Part shown: positions 54,570 through 62,547 of the stretch, piece after piece
How positions within the stretch are numbered: the first letter of the stretch is position 1
Layout: every line of letters begins with the position of its first letter
Program-made: the position numbers and the translations under genes
Assembly: GCF_041431415.1 (NCBI RefSeq)
Contig: NZ_CP107845.1
Coordinates: 1,178,001-1,242,000, forward strand
Origin: Streptomyces sp. NBC_00513
GTDB lineage: Bacteria > Actinomycetota > Actinomycetes > Streptomycetales > Streptomycetaceae
Direction: 5' to 3'
DNA: 64,000 nucleotides
The notes under the pieces: model-generated
The model's input: the letters and a program-made list of their open reading frames with translations, nothing else
Told to the model about the DNA's origin: nothing
The model's database searches: none

Positions 54570-55538
54570 TCAGCGCAGCAGCGAAGCGATGTCGTGAGCG
54601 GCGTCGCGGGCGGGGCGGCCCACGCCGATGAGGGTGGCGGAGGCGGGGCCGGTCCGGCCGCCGTATCCGAGCAGGTGCAGGCGAGACTCGTCCACGGCGC
54701 GGGTGCTATCGGTGGCGATGTGGCCGCGGGTGCCTCGCAGGCGCAGGGCAGTGCAGGGGGCCAGCGCCGGGCGGAAGCCGGTGCACCAGGTGACGGCGTC
54801 CGGCTCGCCCCTGGTGCCATCGGCCCATTCGACACCGGCGGCGGCGAGGCGGGCGAACATCGGCTTCGCGCGAAGCAATCCCGCGTCGCGGGCGGCGCGG
54901 ACCGAGGGTACGGCGACGATGTCGCCGAGGGAGGCGACGCCGCCGGTGTCGCTGCGGCCTTCGTCGAGGGCTCGGCGGCGGGCGGTGGCCGCGTCGAACA
55001 GGGCCCGGCCGTCGATGTCGTCGGCGAGGTAGCGGGGCGGGCGCTGGGTGACCCAGGTCAGCTGGGCCGTACGGGCGAGGTCGGCGGCGATCTGGGCGCC
55101 GGAGTTGCCGCCACCGACCACGACCACGCGCCGGCCGGCGAAGCCGGCCGGGCTGCGGTACTGCACGGTATGGGGCTGACGGCCGGTGAACTCCCGGCGG
55201 CCGGGCACGGCGGGCATGAAGGGCCGGATCCAGGTGCCGGCCGCGCTGACGACCACGCGGGCCTGCCAGTCGCCACAGTCCGTCTCGACGCGTAGGAAGG
55301 CGCCGTCGCGGTGGACAGCCGAGACCCCCACGCCGTGCCGGACGGGTGGAGGGACTCCCAGGTGTGCTGCCAGGCCCCGCCTGCGCCCGCCTGCGCCTGC
55401 CTGCGCCTGCCTGCGCCTGCCTGCGCCTGCCTGCGCATCGAGGATGACGTGCTCGACGCCCAGGCGGCGCAAGTGGTAGCCGGCGGCGAGCCCGGACTGG
55501 CCGCCGCCGATCACCACCACGTCGGTGCGATGCGTCAT
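54570..55538 (-). pseudogene. Flavoprotein (ArsO-like) with internal deletion and 10-bp repeat
   Basis: A 322-residue frame is open, but the protein is damaged. The start is normal: 'VVVIGGGQSGLAAGYHLRRLG', with the ATG overlapping the acr3 stop. From 'LDAQ' the sequence runs through a low-complexity 'AGAGRRRQAQAGAGGRRRG' part made by 10-bp repeats. The expected 'GGAWQHTWESL' is read in another frame (55360-55380), and about 45 further residues of the family are missing. The remaining part, 'RRVVVVGGGNSGAQIAADL' and the C-terminus, is normal. It may be a phase-shifting gene or a pseudogene. Confidence 0.6.
55381..55436 (-). repeat. Tandem 10-bp repeat inside the flavoprotein gene
   Basis: The decamer CTGCGCCTGC follows itself from 55391 to 55430, with a first imperfect copy at 55381 and the start of a sixth up to 55436. 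Because ten is not a multiple of three, the gain or loss of one copy shifts the reading frame downstream. Confidence 0.9.
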
Positions 55539-56626
55539 GGGGTGAGCCGCTGCTCCGTGAATCTCCTGCGCCAAGCCAGCGACACGTACACCAGCGCGAC
55601 CAGGACGGGTACCTCGATGAGGGGGCCGACGACTCCGGACAGGGCCTGCCCGCTGGTGACGCCGAAGGTGGCGATGGCAACCGCGATGGCCAGCTCGAAG
55701 TTGTTGCCCGCCGCGGTGAACGCGAGCGTCGCGGTGCGGTCGTAGTTGAGACCGATGGCCTTGCCGAGGGCAAAGGTGCCGAACCACATCACCGCGAAGT
55801 AGACGAGTAGCGGGAGCGCGATCCGGGCGACGTCGAGCGGCTGGGAGGTGATGGTCGCGCCCTGGAGGGCGAAGAGGATGACGATCGTGAAGAGCAGCCC
55901 GTAAAGGGCGAAGGGGCCGATCCGCGGCAGGAACTTCGCCTCGTAGGTCTCGCGGCCCAGCCTCTTCTCGCCGATGCGTCGGGTCAGGAACCCGGCCAGC
56001 AGCGGGACGCCGAGGAAGATGACCACGTTGAGGGCGATCTTCCACATGGAGATGTCGAGGTGCTCGCCGTCGCCGAGACCGAGCCAACCGGGCAGCAGGT
56101 CGAGGTAGAACCAGCCCAGGACGCCGAAGGCCAGGACCTGGAAGACCGAGTTCAGGGCGACCAGGACGGCGGCGGCCTCTCGGTCGCCGCAAGCGAGGTC
56201 GTTCCAGATGATGACCATGGCGATGCAGCGGGCGAGGCCGACGATGATCAGGCCGGTCCGGTACTCGGGCAGGTCCGCGAGGAAGATCCAGGCCAGGACG
56301 AACATGAGGGCGGGGCCGAGGATCCAGTTGATGACCAGTGAGGAGATCATCAGCCTGCGGTCGCCGGTGACAGCGTCGAGCTTGTCGTAGCGGACCTTCG
56401 CCAGCACCGGGTACATCATGACGAGCAGGCCGACGGCGATCGGCAGGGAGATCCCGCCGATCTCCACCTTGGCGAGCGCGTCGTTCAGGCCGGGGATCAG
56501 CCGCCCGAGCCCGAGCCCGAGGCCCATGGCGATCAGGATCCAGACCGCGAGGAAGCGGTCCAGGGTCGAGAGCTTCCGGACGACCGAGGCGTCTCCGGTC
56601 GCCGCGGGAGCTTGGGTGGGGGTCAC
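55535..56626 (-). CDS. acr3: Acr3-type arsenite efflux permease
   Basis: A 363-residue membrane protein with ten hydrophobic helices. It has the family marker 'ARCIAMVIIWNDLACGDRE' with the conserved Cys in helix 4, and 'FTAAGNNFELAIAVAIATFG' in helix 9. Acr3 exports arsenite from the cytoplasm using the proton gradient. The GTG start overlaps the stop of the second arsR, and the stop overlaps the next flavoprotein start, so the three form an operon. Confidence 0.92.
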   Translation of the reverse strand: MTPTQAPAATGDASVVRKLSTLDRFLAVWILIAMGLGLGLGRLIPGLNDALAKVEIGGISLPIAVGLLVMMYPVLAKVRYDKLDAVTGDRRLMISSLVINWILGPALMFVLAWIFLADLPEYRTGLIIVGLARCIAMVIIWNDLACGDREAAAVLVALNSVFQVLAFGVLGWFYLDLLPGWLGLGDGEHLDISMWKIALNVVIFLGVPLLAGFLTRRIGEKRLGRETYEAKFLPRIGPFALYGLLFTIVILFALQGATITSQPLDVARIALPLLVYFAVMWFGTFALGKAIGLNYDRTATLAFTAAGNNFELAIAVAIATFGVTSGQALSGVVGPLIEVPVLVALVYVSLAWRRRFTEQRLTP

Positions 56627-56931
56627 GGACAGGCCCTCTTGTTCTCGGCAGCGGTGCGCGCGGAGGCGGCCAGGTCGGCGAACTGGCCGGCGAGCTGGGC
56701 GATGACGTCCGAGCGCAGCTTGTAGTAGACGTAGCGGCCGCACGGCTCGGTGTCCACGAGCCCGGCCTCCCTGAGCACCTTCAGATGGTTGGAGAGGTTG
56801 GTCTGCTTGGCACCGGTCTCCTCCACGAGGTGCGTGGTGCACAGCGTCTCGCAGGCGAGCAGGGTCACGATCTGGAGCCTGAGGGGGTCTGCGAGGACCC
56901 GGATCAGGTCAGTGTCGACTGACGTCATCAT
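56623..56931 (-). CDS. arsR: ArsR-family repressor of the acr3 operon
   Basis: A 102-residue winged-helix repressor with the sensor motif 'CETLCTTHL' (C27, C31), the HTH 'AKQTNLSNHLKVLREAGLV' and the wing 'DTEPCGRYVYYKLRSD'. The Cys pair is in the position of the ELCVCDL site of classical ArsR. A second ATG lies one codon in. It is divergent from arsC and probably binds the inverted repeat at 56934-56953. Confidence 0.9.
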   Translation of the reverse strand: MMTSVDTDLIRVLADPLRLQIVTLLACETLCTTHLVEETGAKQTNLSNHLKVLREAGLVDTEPCGRYVYYKLRSDVIAQLAGQFADLAASARTAAENKRACP

Positions 56932-56933
56932 GG

Positions 56934-56953
56934 ACTGATACTTTCACATCAGT
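56934..56953. promoter_or_regulatory. ArsR operator candidate between arsR and arsC
   Basis: ACTGAT (56934-56939) and ATCAGT (56948-56953) form an inverted repeat with an eight-base centre, three bases upstream of the arsR start. A related 'actga' element follows in 56958-56964. Confidence 0.6.
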
Positions 56954-57028
56954 GGTGACTGACACCACCGGGTCCTGATGTCATTGTCGGCTGATGCCCG
57001 CCTGCTTGCCTGCCTGGAGAAGAGACCC

Positions 57029-57442
57029 GTGTCCGAGAAGCCCTCCGTTCTGTTCGTCTGCGTCCACAACGCCGGCCGCTCGCAGATGGCCGCCGCCTGG
57101 CTGACCCACCTCGCCGGGGACCGTGTCGAGGTCCGCTCCGCCGGTTCCGCCCCCGTCGACTCGGTCAACCCGGCTGCAATCGAGGCGATGCGCGAGGTCG
57201 GCATCGACATGTCCGCCCAGACGCCGAAGATCCTCACGATCGACGCGGTCAGGGCCTCGGACATGTGCATCACCATGGGCTGCGGCGACACCTGCCCCGT
57301 CTTCCCGGGCAAGCGCTACCTCGACTGGAAGCTCGAAGACCCTGCGGGCCAGGGCGTGGAGGCCGTCCGCCCGATCCGCGACGAGATCAAGAGGCTCGTC
57401 GAGGACCTGATCGCTGAGATCACCCCGAAGCCCACAGCCTGA
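57029..57442 (+). CDS. arsC: Arsenate reductase, LMW-phosphatase type
   Basis: A 137-residue enzyme with the phosphatase loop 'CVHNAGRS' (C11 to R17). It has three more Cys, C80, C85 and C89, in 'MCITMGCGDTCP', where thioredoxin-linked ArsC places its second and third catalytic Cys. It reduces As(V) to As(III) for export by Acr3. The GTG at 57029 has GGAGAAGAG upstream and gives the normal length; an ATG at 56978 would add 17 residues. Confidence 0.92.
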   Translation: MSEKPSVLFVCVHNAGRSQMAAAWLTHLAGDRVEVRSAGSAPVDSVNPAAIEAMREVGIDMSAQTPKILTIDAVRASDMCITMGCGDTCPVFPGKRYLDWKLEDPAGQGVEAVRPIRDEIKRLVEDLIAEITPKPTA

Positions 57443-57454
57443 GCGAAGTGCGCA

Positions 57455-57494
57455 CGCTCGGGGAGGCCGCGAGCATTCCCGGCCTCCCCGAGCG
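57455..57494 (+). terminator. Strong hairpin after arsC
   Basis: CGCTCGGGGAGGCCG (57455-57469) pairs perfectly with CGGCCTCCCCGAGCG (57480-57494) around a ten-base loop. Fifteen GC-rich pairs make it a clear terminator even without a T tract. Confidence 0.85.
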
Positions 57495-57520
57495 GGCACC
57501 GACGCCGCCCTCTCGCCGTT

Positions 57521-57542
57521 CTCACGAATGACCATCCGTGAG
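57521..57542. promoter_or_regulatory. Inverted repeat upstream of the sensor kinase gene
   Basis: CTCACG (57521-57526) and CGTGAG (57537-57542) are separated by ten bases, about 200 bases before the kinase start. Possible regulatory site; weak. Confidence 0.3.
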
Positions 57543-57736
57543 AGTTCTGCGAGAGCCCGCGGAGTGATCACGTTTCCGCAGGTCGCCGTTCGCAAGAGCC
57601 CTCTTGAAACCCGCACGTTGCGCGAGGCGCTGCGGAAGCAGGGCCTCGCACTCGCGATCGTGCCCGCTCCCCGCCCCGCAAGGCCGGGCTGTCGATACGC
57701 TGGCTCCGCACGGGGCGGGCAGCGAAGGGGAATCAC

Positions 57737-59455
57737 GTGGGTGTGGGGGATCCGTTGACGCAAGTGCCTCGGCTGCGGCTGGACGAGCTGCTCGACGAGC
57801 TCCAAGCGCGTATCGACGCCGTACGCGGCACCCGCGACCGGGTGCACAGCCTGCTGGAGGCCGTCGTCTCGGTGGGCCGGGAGCTGGACCTGGCCCAGGT
57901 GCTACGGCGGATCGTGGAGGCAGCGGCCCTGCTCGTGGACGCCGACTACGGGGCGCTGGGGGTCATCGGCCCCGACGGCCGCACCCTGTCGCAGTTCCTG
58001 ACCGTGGGGCTCGACGAGGAGGCCATCGCCGAAATCGGTCCCCTGCCGGCCGGTCACGGTCTGCTCGGGGAGGTCATCCACCACCCGGAGCCCTTGCGCC
58101 TCACCGATCTCGGCGCGCACACCTCGTCGTACGGCTTTCCGCCGCACCACCCGCCGATGCGCACGTTTCTCGGCGTACCGATCCGGGTGCGGGACGAGGT
58201 TTTCGGGAACCTCTATCTGACCGACAAGCGGGGCGGGGCCGATTTCGACACCGAGGACGAGACGGTGATCTCCACCCTCTCGGTGGCGGCGGGCGTGGCG
58301 ATCGACAACGCACGGCTGTACGAGGGGTCGCAGCGCCAGCAGCGGTGGCTCAAGGCCAATGCGGAGATCACCGAGAGCCTGCTGTCGGGCAGTTCCAGTC
58401 CGGCGGTGCTGGAGCTCATCGCCCTCCGGGCCCGGGAGATCACGGGCGCCCGGATCTCGGACATCTCCATGCCGGTTCCCGGCGCCGAGGGGTTGTTCGT
58501 GGAGTTCGCGGCCGGTGCGGACAGCAAGGCCCGGCAGGGACTCGTCGTCCCCTTCGCGGGATCCCTCTCGGGGACCGCCCACCGGACAGGGCAACCCGCG
58601 GCGGTCGTTCACGCCTCGGACGACGACCGCTATCCGGCCGATGCCCAGACACAGGGCGGGCTGGGTCCTGCCGTCGCGGTCCCGCTGGGCACCGCCGGAG
58701 GAGAGAGCAGGGGCGTGCTCCTCCTCGCGCGCGCAGCCGGCGAGCCCGTCTTCGGCGAGAACGAGTTGGAGCCGCTCGTCGCCTTCGCGGGTCAGGCAGC
58801 AATCGCCTTGGAGCTGGCGGAGCGGCGACGTGACGCCGAGCAGATAGCACTGTTGGAGGAGCGCGACCGGATCGCGAGAGACCTGCACGACCTGGCCATC
58901 CAGCGGCTCTTCGCCACGGGAATGACCCTCCAGAGCGCCGCACGGCTCGTCGAGCACGAGGGGGCCGCCGAGCGCATCAGCCGTGCGGTCGACGACCTGG
59001 ACGAGACAATCAAGATCATCCGATCGACGATCTTCGGTCTGCGCACCAAGGACCGTGAGAGCGGACCGGGTCTGCGGGCCCGCGCTGCCCGGGCGGTCGG
59101 CGACGCGGCCACCACCCTCGGCCATCCGCCGCGTCTGAGCATGGAGGGCCTGCTCGACACGGACGTCCCGTCCGAGGTGGCCGACCACGTCATGGCGGCG
59201 CTGGGCGAGCTCCTGAGCAACGCCGCGCGCCACGCGGCGGCGACCAGGGTCGCCGTGGCCCTCAAGGCGGAACCGGGCGAGATCGTGCTGACGGTCTCCG
59301 ACAACGGCAGGGGTATCCCGGCCCAGGGCCGCAGGAGCGGTCTGCTCAACCTCGACGACCGGGCGCGGAGCCTGGGCGGGTCCTTCACCGTGGACACCGC
59401 CGACGAGGGGGGCAGTCGGCTCGTCTGGCGGGCGCCGCTCCCCACCGGGAGCTGA
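57737..59455 (+). CDS. GAF-domain sensor histidine kinase, DevS/OsdK-like
   Basis: A 572-residue kinase: coiled N-terminal helix ('[20 protein letters not shown]'), two GAF domains (about 50-190 and 215-355), then DHp with phospho-acceptor H384 in 'IARDLHDLAIQRLF', and the HATPase domain ('DNGRGIPAQGRRSGLLNLDDR'). It is the intact paralogue of the split kinase at 36464-38194. In DevS and OsdK the first GAF holds haem and senses O2, NO or redox; the haem-ligand His cannot be assigned safely here. The GTG start follows AAGGGGA. Partner regulators are at 60669 and 35751. Confidence 0.9.
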   Translation: MGVGDPLTQVPRLRLDELLDELQARIDAVRGTRDRVHSLLEAVVSVGRELDLAQVLRRIVEAAALLVDADYGALGVIGPDGRTLSQFLTVGLDEEAIAEIGPLPAGHGLLGEVIHHPEPLRLTDLGAHTSSYGFPPHHPPMRTFLGVPIRVRDEVFGNLYLTDKRGGADFDTEDETVISTLSVAAGVAIDNARLYEGSQRQQRWLKANAEITESLLSGSSSPAVLELIALRAREITGARISDISMPVPGAEGLFVEFAAGADSKARQGLVVPFAGSLSGTAHRTGQPAAVVHASDDDRYPADAQTQGGLGPAVAVPLGTAGGESRGVLLLARAAGEPVFGENELEPLVAFAGQAAIALELAERRRDAEQIALLEERDRIARDLHDLAIQRLFATGMTLQSAARLVEHEGAAERISRAVDDLDETIKIIRSTIFGLRTKDRESGPGLRARAARAVGDAATTLGHPPRLSMEGLLDTDVPSEVADHVMAALGELLSNAARHAAATRVAVALKAEPGEIVLTVSDNGRGIPAQGRRSGLLNLDDRARSLGGSFTVDTADEGGSRLVWRAPLPTGS

Positions 59456-59470
59456 CCGGCCCCGACGCGA

Positions 59471-59913
59471 TCACCCCAGGCCAGCCGGCTCCGGCAGCGT
59501 CCGCTCCGCTTCCAGCCGGAATCCGGTGACGAGGTCGGGGTGGATCCGCAGGGCTCGTTTCATGGGGTGTCCCACCCAGGGACGCAGCAGGGAAGCGAAC
59601 CGGGCCGCCTCATCGGCGTCGGTCACCGGGCACGCGTATCCGGTGACGACGACGCTCCAGCCGAGGTGGGTGACGGGATCGATGACGTCCGCTTCGTAGG
59701 CCACCACCACGCCGGGGACATCGGCTACGAGGGAGGCGAGTGCCCCGTCGTCGTGGTCCGGACGATGATGTCCTCGCCCTCGACGAGGTGGTTGACCGGA
59801 CGGACGGCGGGCAGCGCGTGCTGCGTGAAGACGATGCGCCCCAGGGACACCGTCGCCACGAGCCTGAGCGCCTCGGCCCTGTCGAGCTCGCGCATGCGCC
59901 GGGTGGCCGTCAT
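59471..59913 (-). pseudogene. PNPOx-like protein gene with one-base deletion
   Basis: From the ATG at 59913 the protein reads 'LGRIVFTQHALPAVRPVNHLVEGEDIIVRT', then goes out of frame near 59755-59762. Adding one base restores 'DDGALASLVADVPGVVVAYEAD' and the rest to the stop at 59471, giving a 147-residue protein very like the one at 33782. Either a true pseudogene or a base missed in sequencing. Confidence 0.8.
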
Positions 59914-60085
59914 GTCGCCATCCTGACCGTCGGGCGCCGTATGCCGCCGGCCTGGTCCATGCTGCGCACCTTCACCCGGTATCGATCGGTTCTTGCGGCT
60001 TCCGAGTTACCAGCCTCTCTCGATGACCACGAGAACCAGGGCCCAACGGTCCCGAACCGGGCCCCGGTTTCGGACACCGCCCTGG

Positions 60086-60412
60086 TCAAGCCACCACGAG
60101 CCGCAGCTCGCGGTCGGCGCCGAGCACCCGCATCGACTTGGCCATCAGAGGCGGCACGCCGTACAGCCGGAGCCGGGTTCCGGTCGAGTGGCAGCGGTGG
60201 TGCACGCGCAGGAAGAGGTCGATGCCCGCGCTGTCGCAGAAGGAGATCCCGGACAGGTCGAGGAGGAGGTTGCGGTGACCGTTCGCGGCGAGGGCGGTGA
60301 GTCGGGGTTCTACCTGCCGCGCCGTGTGGAAGTCGAGTTCTCCTGCCAAGGTGACGCGCACGTCGCCGTCGCTCCTCACCGCGGTCTTCAGATCGATCAA
60401 GGTAGTCGTCAT
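60086..60412 (-). CDS. STAS-domain protein (anti-sigma factor antagonist-like)
   Basis: A 108-residue STAS protein. The phospho-acceptor segment is 'DLSGISFCDSAGIDLFLR', with the Ser in 'CDSAG' at the usual place. Such proteins bind anti-sigma factors when unphosphorylated and free a SigB/SigF-like factor. The ATG at 60412 has GAGG upstream. It is divergent from the second response regulator, with two DosR-type boxes in between. Confidence 0.85.
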   Translation of the reverse strand: MTTTLIDLKTAVRSDGDVRVTLAGELDFHTARQVEPRLTALAANGHRNLLLDLSGISFCDSAGIDLFLRVHHRCHSTGTRLRLYGVPPLMAKSMRVLGADRELRLVVA

Positions 60413-60522
60413 GGAACCTCCATGCTGCGTGCGGCTCTGCGGTTGAGCCGCCCCTCTCCCCGTGCGGCACCAGCTCACCGCACGCGGTCCGGCCCCGGGA
60501 AGGTCCACATGCCCCCCGCGCA

Positions 60523-60591
60523 GGGCCGAAGGTCCCTGTTCCCCGGGTGCCCCGTCGCGCGGGTAAGGGCCGGATGAGGGCCGATCGGCCC
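60523..60591. promoter_or_regulatory. Two DosR/OsdR-type boxes in the STAS/regulator divergent promoter
   Basis: GGGCCGAAGGTCCC at 60523-60536 and GGGCCGATCGGCCC at 60578-60591. The second is a perfect palindrome, 78 bases upstream of the response-regulator start, so the regulator probably controls its own gene. Confidence 0.7.
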
Positions 60592-60668
60592 TGTCCGTTC
60601 GGCCCCTTCGGCAGGCAGGATGCGGGAGTTCGTCTTCTCAGGACGAACCCAGGCGAAGGAGTTGTGTC

Positions 60669-61376
60669 ATGACCGACAGCGGTGGCCCTTCCCCCACCAG
60701 GACGCCGATCACGGTCTTCCTCCTCGACGACCACGAGGTCGTACGCCGAGGGGTGCACGACCTGCTGGATGCGGAGCCCGACCTGAACGTGGTCGGTGAG
60801 GCGGGCACGGCGGAACAGGCCCTGATCCGCATCCCCGCGCTGCGTCCCCAGGTGGCGGTCCTCGACGTACGGCTCCAGGACGGTGACGGCGTGAGCGTGT
60901 GCCGTGAGCTGCGCTCGCGGATGCCCGACCTGGCCTGCCTGATGCTCACCTCGTTCGACGACGAGGAGGCCCTGCTGGACGCCGTGATGGCGGGCGCCTC
61001 CGGTTACGTGCTGAAGCAGATCACCGGAACCGACCTGGTCTCCGCCGTCCGCACGGTCGCGGCCGGCCAGTCCATGCTCGATCCCGGAGCCACGACCCGG
61101 CTGATGGCCCGCATGCGCGGTGACGTGCCCAAGGAGGAGCAGGTCCCGGGTCTGCCCGGCTTCACCGACCGGGAGAAGGAGGTCCTCGTCCTGGTCAGCG
61201 AGGGGCTCACCAACCGGGAGATCGGCAAACGGATGTACCTCGCGGAGAAGACCGTCAAGAACATCATCTCGCGCCTGTTCACGAAGCTGGGTGTGGAGCG
61301 CCGCGTCCAAGCCGCCGTGATCGCCAGTCATACTCTGATCCCGCCGAGCCAGCGCCCCGTCCCGACCACGGAATAG
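60669..61376 (+). CDS. NarL/FixJ-type response regulator, DevR/OsdR-like
   Basis: A 235-residue regulator: receiver with '[11 protein letters not shown]' and phospho-acceptor Asp in '[13 protein letters not shown]', and LuxR-type output domain ('[20 protein letters not shown]' and '[16 protein letters not shown]'). Very like the regulator at 35751, including the linker. The intact kinase at 57737 lies 1.2 kb upstream and is its likely partner. A perfect palindromic box is in its promoter. Confidence 0.92.
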   Translation: MTDSGGPSPTRTPITVFLLDDHEVVRRGVHDLLDAEPDLNVVGEAGTAEQALIRIPALRPQVAVLDVRLQDGDGVSVCRELRSRMPDLACLMLTSFDDEEALLDAVMAGASGYVLKQITGTDLVSAVRTVAAGQSMLDPGATTRLMARMRGDVPKEEQVPGLPGFTDREKEVLVLVSEGLTNREIGKRMYLAEKTVKNIISRLFTKLGVERRVQAAVIASHTLIPPSQRPVPTTE

Positions 61377-61435
61377 CCGGCGGGCTGGCACGCTGTACCT
61401 CCGCGTGCCGGCCCTCCGCCCTGGCCCGGGCCGGA

Positions 61436-62311
61436 TCAGGCGTGCGGGACCACCGCGACAGGACAGACCGCGTGGTGCAGGACCGCATGGGCCACGGACC
61501 CGATGTGCGCCCCCACCGCCGACTCGCGGACCCGGCGGCCCACGACGAGCAGCTGCGCGTCCGACGCGGCGCTGAGCAGCACCTGGCCACCGCTGCCCAG
61601 CTCCACGTGCGCGATGACTTCGACCTCCGGGTACTTCAGCCGCCACGGCTCCAGCGCCTGCTCCAGCGCGGCCTTCTCGTACGGCTCCAGGCCACCGAAC
61701 TGGTCGGCGATCCACATCGACCCGGGACTGTAGCCGTAGACCGGCGGCAGGCTCCAGGCACGGACCGCACGGAGCGGCACCCTGCGTACCGCGGCCGCCT
61801 CGAAGGCGACGCGCAGCACCTCGGCGGACTCCTCCACGCCGCCCTGCTGTCCGACGACGACCTCGCCCTCTTCCGGCACGGCCACCGGCCTGCCGTGCGC
61901 GGAGCGCACGGAGACCACGGGGCACTCGGCGGCGGCGATCACCTGCCGACCGTATGAGCCAAGCAGGAAACCGACCAGGGCTCCGTACCCGCGCGAGCCG
62001 ACGACCAGGATCTCAGCGCCCTTGGCGGCGTGCAGCAGGGCCGGCACGGGCGCGTCGGAGAGCACCTCCGCGGTGAGGGCCAGCCCCGGGTACCGGCGGG
62101 TGAGCTCGCCCTCCACCTCCTTCAGGACGTCGTCGGCGCGCCGGGCTTCGGTGCCCCGGTCCTGGACGACCGGGGCTGCGAGCGGCTGCCACAGCCAGGC
62201 GTGGACCACGTGCAGGGGCAGGTCACGCCGTACGGCTTCCCGTGCGGCCCAGTCCGCCGCGGCCCGGCTCTGAGGGGATCCGTCCACTCCGACAACCAGG
62301 GTGCGCTTCAC
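61436..62311 (-). CDS. Universal stress protein, two-domain
   Basis: A 291-residue tandem USP: 'VGVDGSPQSRAAADWAAREA', 'LVVGSRGYGALVGFLLGSYG', and in the second half 'VVGRRVRESAVGAHIGSVAHAVL'. It is close to the USPs at 43857 and 46162. It is divergent from the phosphoketolase gene, whose promoter region has a DosR-type box. Confidence 0.92.
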   Translation of the reverse strand: MKRTLVVGVDGSPQSRAAADWAAREAVRRDLPLHVVHAWLWQPLAAPVVQDRGTEARRADDVLKEVEGELTRRYPGLALTAEVLSDAPVPALLHAAKGAEILVVGSRGYGALVGFLLGSYGRQVIAAAECPVVSVRSAHGRPVAVPEEGEVVVGQQGGVEESAEVLRVAFEAAAVRRVPLRAVRAWSLPPVYGYSPGSMWIADQFGGLEPYEKAALEQALEPWRLKYPEVEVIAHVELGSGGQVLLSAASDAQLLVVGRRVRESAVGAHIGSVAHAVLHHAVCPVAVVPHA

Positions 62312-62427
62312 GAGTCTGTCCTCCGTACCGATGCCGGGGCATCGAGGTCGGTCGTCAGGGAAGCGGCGCCGGCCGGGGGGACCGGCGCCGCTGACCTCAC
62401 CCTCCCGGCTGAACGCCGTGGCACACA

Positions 62428-62461
62428 GGGGCCAACAGTCCCTCCCCCAGGGCCGGTCCTC
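62428..62461. promoter_or_regulatory. DosR/OsdR-type boxes before the phosphoketolase gene
   Basis: GGGGCCAACAGTCCC at 62428-62442 and the weaker GGGCCGGTCCTCC at 62450-62461 lie about 90-120 bases upstream of the phosphoketolase start and also before the divergent USP gene. Confidence 0.5.
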
Positions 62462-62547
62462 CCCTCGCGGCGCCGACCCGGGGAAGGCAGTGTGGAGGCA
62501 TCGGCTCAGTCGACGAACGTCCCGGACCGTCGCACTCAGGAGCGGGC

